From Brevundimonas nasdae (GTDB lineage: Bacteria; Pseudomonadota; Alphaproteobacteria; Caulobacterales; Caulobacteraceae), in NCBI RefSeq assembly GCF_016654005.1, contig NZ_JAEPWN010000004.1, positions 186,001 through 250,000 on the forward strand: a stretch of DNA of 64,000 nucleotides, read 5' to 3'. The position numbers and the translations under genes are program-made. Below the pieces are notes generated by a model, which did not search any database, was not told the DNA's origin, and saw nothing but the letters and a program-made list of their open reading frames with translations. Positions 60,925 to 64,000 of this stretch are shown here, in pieces (within the stretch, counting starts at the first letter, position 1; each line of letters opens with the position of its first letter).

Positions 60925-61001
60925 GCGTCCTTAGCTCAGTTGGTTAGAGCATCTGACTTTTAATCAGAGGGTCCTCGGTTCGAGCCCGAGAGGACGTACC
61001 A
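60925..61001 (+). tRNA. tRNA-Lys (anticodon TTT)
   Basis: A complete 77-nt cloverleaf with encoded CCA. The acceptor stem GCGTCCT pairs with AGGACGT (one G-T), D arm is GCTC/GAGC, anticodon stem TCTGA/TCAGA encloses CTTTTAA with anticodon TTT, and T arm CTCGG/CCGAG encloses TTCGAGC. The variable loop is the short class I form. It is decoded as lysine by its anticodon. Confidence 0.97.
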
Positions 61002-61025
61002 TTCCTCCTTTTTCATGGAGCCGCC

Positions 61026-61892
61026 ATGAGCCCGTCAGCCTTCCTTGCGGTTGAGACGGGCGGGACGAAGATCGTCTGGCGGATTGAGGATTCGGACGGC
61101 GCCGTGCTGGACGAAGGCCGTTTTCCCAGTGGAAAGCCCGAAGATGTGGTCCAGGGCCTGACGGCGGTTGTCGCGGGGCGCGGGATCGCCGCGTTCGCCA
61201 TTGCGGGGTTCGGTCCGCTGGTGGTCGATCCTGGCTCGCCAGGCTACGGACTGATGCTGGCGACGCCCAAGCCGGGCTGGACGGGCTTCAATCTGGCGAA
61301 GGCGCTGGCCCAGTATCTGAATGCGCCTTTCGCCGTGGATACGGACGTCAACGCCGCCGCCGTCGCAGAGGCGCGGCTGGGGGCGGGCAGGGGCGCGCGG
61401 GCTGTCGCCTATGTCACCGTCGGCACCGGAATCGGCGGCGGTCTTTATGTCGAGGGGCGTACCCTCAAAGGCGCGCTGCATCCCGAGATCGGGCATCTGT
61501 TCGTGCGTCGGGTCGCGGGCGACGCCCAGCCCGGCCTGTGTCCCTTCCACGGCGACTGCATCGAGGGAATGGCGGCGGGCCCGGCGGTGCAGGCGCGTCT
61601 GCAAGGGCGGCGACTGGAGGATGCGCCTGAGGTGATGGGCCATGTCGCCGATTATCTGGGCCAGTTGGTCGCGTCTCTGGTGTTCGCCTGGGCGCCGGAC
61701 CGCATTGTTTTCGGCGGCGGCGTCATGTCCACGCCGGGCATGCTGGCGCAGGTCGAGGCGGCGGCGCGGCGGTCGGTGGCGAACTATGGCTCGGCCGTGA
61801 TCATGGGCGACGGCCCTTATCTGGCCGCGGCGTCTTTGGAGAACGCCGGGCTGGAAGGCGCCATGCTGATGGCGCGTGATCTGAAAGCCTGA
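61026..61892 (+). CDS. ROK-family sugar kinase, fructokinase-like
   Basis: Phosphorylates a hexose, most likely fructose, using ATP. The 288-residue protein has the phosphate loop VETGGTKIVW at the N-terminus, the DTDVNAAAVAEA catalytic-base region, VGTGIGGGLYVEG, and the ROK zinc site built from HPEIGHLF and CPFHGDCIEGMAAG. The zinc motif and the GGGVMS adenosine loop fit the fructokinase branch of ROK kinases. It begins 24 bases after the tRNA-Lys CCA end and has no transporter or regulator next to it. Confidence 0.9.
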   Translation: MSPSAFLAVETGGTKIVWRIEDSDGAVLDEGRFPSGKPEDVVQGLTAVVAGRGIAAFAIAGFGPLVVDPGSPGYGLMLATPKPGWTGFNLAKALAQYLNAPFAVDTDVNAAAVAEARLGAGRGARAVAYVTVGTGIGGGLYVEGRTLKGALHPEIGHLFVRRVAGDAQPGLCPFHGDCIEGMAAGPAVQARLQGRRLEDAPEVMGHVADYLGQLVASLVFAWAPDRIVFGGGVMSTPGMLAQVEAAARRSVANYGSAVIMGDGPYLAAASLENAGLEGAMLMARDLKA

Positions 61893-62031
61893 GCCCGTCT
61901 GGAACGACGCGGTTCTTTCTGCGTTACCGTTTCGAGACGAATATGCGGCGGCACGGCGTTTTTCCGCTTGTGGAAAACTCTGCAGATCGCAGTCTCATCG
62001 GCAAGGACGCAAAAGCGAATCAAGGACGTTC

Positions 62032-62148
62032 ATGGCACGGCAGGAAACTCCCCGCGCATCTCGCCTGGCGATAGGTCTGGCCATCGGCCTGATCTTCAGC
62101 CTGGTTGCCTGGGCGGTGGCTGCGGCGGGACTTATTGAACTGCTTTGA
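62032..62148 (+). CDS. Small (38-residue) membrane protein
   Basis: An ORF with ribosome site AAGGAC six to seven bases before ATG 62032. The protein starts with a short basic head (MARQETPRASRLA) and continues as one hydrophobic helix of about 24 residues, ending IELL. Tiny proteins with this layout are often membrane-protein regulators. It lies in the otherwise gene-free gap after the ROK kinase. No homologue is recognised, so coding status rests on the ribosome site and composition. Confidence 0.5.
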   Translation: MARQETPRASRLAIGLAIGLIFSLVAWAVAAAGLIELL

Positions 62149-62178
62149 TCGCCGTTCACGGCGTGGTTTAAGCGCCGC

Positions 62179-62721
62179 ATGAAGCGTATTCTAATTCTTG
62201 TCGCGACGGCTGCGACCCTGGCCGGCTGCAACGCTGGGCGGTCCGCGATGGGCGGGGCCGAACAGGTCGGCGCCGGTTTCGGTGCGGCGGTGACGGCGCC
62301 TCTCGATGACCTGAACCTGCGCGCCCAGCCGATACCGATGGTGCTGCTGCAGGCGGAGTCGAATCCCTATGACCTGCGCAATCTGACCCATTGCACCACT
62401 ATCGCCGCCGAGGTGGGACGGCTGGACGAGGCCCTGGGCCCCGATACGGACGAGCCGCCCAGTCAGGACGGCTCCTACCGCAGCGAACAGGCGGCGGATG
62501 CGGCGGCCAAGGCCACGCTGGACGCCATTCGCGGCACGACGACCGACTTCATTCCGGGCCGCAGCTGGGTCCGCCGCCTGAGCGGCGCCGAACAGCACAG
62601 CCGCCACGTCCAGTCCGCCATTCAGGCCGGACGGATGCGCCGCGCCTTCCTGAAAGGCATCGGCATGCAGCGCAACTGCAACCCGCCTGCATCGCCCAGC
62701 TGGTTCCGACCGAAGAAGTAG
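62179..62721 (+). CDS. Predicted lipoprotein, unknown function
   Basis: A 180-residue protein with a lipoprotein signal (LAGC, Cys17). The mature part starts with a Gly-rich stretch, then LNLRAQPIPMVLLQAESNPYDLRNLTHCTTIAAEVGRLDEALGPD, and a basic C-terminus with RSWVRRLSGAEQHSRHVQSAI. The core around NPYDL...C..I..E...L...LG is distinctive and I expect conserved homologues in Caulobacterales, but no function is known to me. A REP-like half palindrome follows. Confidence 0.8.
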   Translation: MKRILILVATAATLAGCNAGRSAMGGAEQVGAGFGAAVTAPLDDLNLRAQPIPMVLLQAESNPYDLRNLTHCTTIAAEVGRLDEALGPDTDEPPSQDGSYRSEQAADAAAKATLDAIRGTTTDFIPGRSWVRRLSGAEQHSRHVQSAIQAGRMRRAFLKGIGMQRNCNPPASPSWFRPKK

Positions 62722-62730
62722 GCGCTGGGG

Positions 62731-62774
62731 CCCCGGGTTCCGGGTTCTTCGCTTCGCTCCGCCCCGGAATGACG
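62731..62774. repeat. REP-like half element
   Basis: The arm CCGGAATGACG (62764-62774) and the adjoining GGGTTCTTCGCTTCGCTCCG form the reverse complement of the left part of the element at 21642-21770. It sits between convergent genes. Confidence 0.75.
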
Positions 62775-62809
62775 ATCTGAGATTTCGGGCGACTGAACGT
62801 CGATTGAAC

Positions 62810-63922
62810 CTACCCGTTCGACGTATGCCGCGCGTGGAAGTCGCGGCGGAACTGTTCGAAACGACCCTCGGAAATCGCCGCCCGCATGGCCGCCGTCAGG
62901 GCCTGATAGAAGGCGATGTTGTGCCAGCTGAGCAGCACCTTGCCGAGGATTTCGTCGGCGCGGATCAGGTGGTGCAAATAGGCTTTTGAATATTGCGACG
63001 ACGGGCCGTCGATGGTCGGGTCCAGCGGGGCCTGATCCTCGGCGAAGCGGGCGTTCTTCAGGTTCAGCGGGCCGTCCCAGGTCCAGGCTTGACCGTGGCG
63101 CCCGGCGCGCGTCGGCAGGACGCAGTCGAACATGTCCACGCCGCGATACACCGCCTCGACAAGATCGACCGGTTTGCCGACGCCCATCAGATAGCGGGGG
63201 CGGTCCTTGGGCAGGAACTCGGGCGCGTAATCCAGCACCTCGCACATGGCCTGATGGCCCTCGCCCACGGCCAGGCCGCCGATGGCGTAGCCGTCGAAGC
63301 CGATCTCCTGAAGCTGTTCCGACGACTGGCGACGCAGGTCTTCGAAGGTCGAGCCCTGCTGGATGCCGAACAGGGCCTGATGCTCGCGCTCGCCGAAGCG
63401 GGCCTTGGAGCGGGCGCCCCAGCGGATCGACAGCTCCATCGCCTTTTGCGCGGCGGGTTTTTCGGCGGGCCACGACACGCACTGGTCCAACTGCATCGAG
63501 ATGTCGGCGCCGATGCGGTCGGCCTGAATCTCGATAGAGCGTTCCGGCGTCAGGACGTGTTTGGAGCCGTCGATATGGCTGGAGAAGGTGACGGCCTCTT
63601 CCTTGACCTTGGAAATCCCGGCCAGGGACATCACCTGGAAACCGCCGCTGTCGGTCAGGATCGGCTTGTCCCAACCCATGAACCTATGCAGCCCGCCAAG
63701 GCGCTCCATCCGCTCGGGACCGGGGCGCAGCATCAGGTGATAGGTGTTGCCCAACAGGATGTCGGCGCCCGTCGCCTTGACCTGATCCAGCGTCATCGCC
63801 TTCACCGTGGCGGCGGTGCCGACCGGCATGAAGGCGGGCGTGCGGATGTCGCCGCGCGCGGTTTTCAGGACGCCTGTGCGGGCGCGGCCCTCAGTGGCGG
63901 AGATAGCGAAGGGGAAGGGCAT
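62810..63922 (-). CDS. tgt: tRNA-guanine transglycosylase (Tgt)
   Basis: Exchanges guanine 34 for a queuine precursor (preQ1) in tRNAs with GUN anticodons. The 370-residue protein has the active-site Asp in [32 protein letters not shown] and the nucleophile Asp in [14 protein letters not shown]. It is full length for the bacterial enzyme. The usual zinc site C-x-C-x2-C is absent: the segment reads [19 protein letters not shown], while the later His (SWHNIAFYQ) is kept. The DNA shows no frameshift there. It is next to a partial gene on its upstream side, with a gap of one base. Confidence 0.94.
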   Translation of the reverse strand: MPFPFAISATEGRARTGVLKTARGDIRTPAFMPVGTAATVKAMTLDQVKATGADILLGNTYHLMLRPGPERMERLGGLHRFMGWDKPILTDSGGFQVMSLAGISKVKEEAVTFSSHIDGSKHVLTPERSIEIQADRIGADISMQLDQCVSWPAEKPAAQKAMELSIRWGARSKARFGEREHQALFGIQQGSTFEDLRRQSSEQLQEIGFDGYAIGGLAVGEGHQAMCEVLDYAPEFLPKDRPRYLMGVGKPVDLVEAVYRGVDMFDCVLPTRAGRHGQAWTWDGPLNLKNARFAEDQAPLDPTIDGPSSQYSKAYLHHLIRADEILGKVLLSWHNIAFYQALTAAMRAAISEGRFEQFRRDFHARHTSNG

Positions 63923-63923
63923 T

Positions 63924-64000
63924 TCAGGCGATCAGTCGTTCAAGCTGCTCGACCCGCACCAGATCCTTGGGGCGGCCGAACAGGCGGTACAGGGCGATGT
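63924..64000 (-). CDS. C-terminal end of an unidentified gene, cut by window edge
   Basis: The last 24 codons of an ORF entering from the right edge, ending in TGA at 63924-63926, one base before the tgt ATG, so the two genes form an operon. The visible end [24 protein letters not shown] resembles the GRPKDLxDxxxL tail seen in AbiEii/DUF6036-type nucleotidyltransferases, but the fragment is too short to assign. It does not look like the C-terminus of QueA, a frequent neighbour of tgt. Confidence 0.6.
   Translation of the reverse strand, partial: IALYRLFGRPKDLVRVEQLERLIA

Noticed and set aside
60925-61001. tRNA-Lys as an attachment site of an integrated element
   Set aside because: No integrase, no duplicated tRNA 3' end nearby, and ordinary chromosomal genes on both sides.

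Overview
The window is GC-rich, densely packed chromosomal DNA of an alphaproteobacterium, most likely Caulobacterales and probably Brevundimonas-like. This rests on the protein content: several short flagellins beside a FlaEY-like protein, a sigma-54-type flagellin promoter, a GAAC-N7-GAAC SOS box, the carboxynorspermidine polyamine route, and a GyrA whose quinolone region reads Ala/Met. Species was not tested. No CRISPR array, rRNA operon, integrase or transposase was seen. No gap without a gene exceeds 300 bases.

Layout. 1-2.3 kb: a truncated XRE-type short-chain-fatty-acid regulator divergent from isocitrate lyase (aceA), with three operator-like repeats between them. 2.3-7.3 kb: lipoprotein, prs, bamD, recN. 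7.3-9.7 kb: two-gene carboxynorspermidine operon. 9.8-17 kb: DMT exporter, AraC regulator, trhO, hypothetical proteins, xthA and a secreted cysteine-repeat protein. 16.2-23.3 kb: MBL hydrolase/enoyl-CoA hydratase pair, GNAT, transglutaminase-like protein, a coupled DUF1285-Nudix-CCA-transferase operon, an EEP phosphatase and DUF4112.

23.4-24.75 kb: a phage or gene-transfer-agent remnant in which a DUF2793 tail protein is fused to an inner-membrane spanin, with an outer-membrane spanin overlapping it out of frame. 24.75-32 kb: flagellin island with three related flagellins, a FlaG-like protein, a divergent flagellin and a FlaEY-like protein carrying a beta-propeller between flagellin-like ends. 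The three related flagellins share an unusual 5' leader with three A4-loop hairpins, the last containing the start codon. Two of them share a perfect 329-nt block.

32-39 kb: small envelope proteins, ssb with an SOS box, a DCC/SDR-DoxX/DUF2269 operon, a secreted nucleoside-deoxyribosyltransferase-like protein, DMT transporter, DUF1003, sodC. 39-47.7 kb: gyrA, a class IV aminotransferase, coaD with two tandem periplasmic cyclophilins, a Ppx/GppA phosphatase, hspQ and phhA. 47.7-52.7 kb: an arginine succinyltransferase catabolic operon in which an M20 peptidase occupies the slot expected for AstE. 52.9-64 kb: ArsC-like reductase, tamA-tamB, a CaiB-type CoA transferase, tRNA-Lys, a ROK sugar kinase, small envelope proteins and tgt.

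Functionally the window links acetate/fatty-acid and arginine catabolism, polyamine synthesis, outer-membrane assembly (BamD, TamA/B), DNA repair (RecN, XthA, SSB) and the flagellar filament. Three copies of a REP-like palindrome and one composite palindromic repeat lie between genes.
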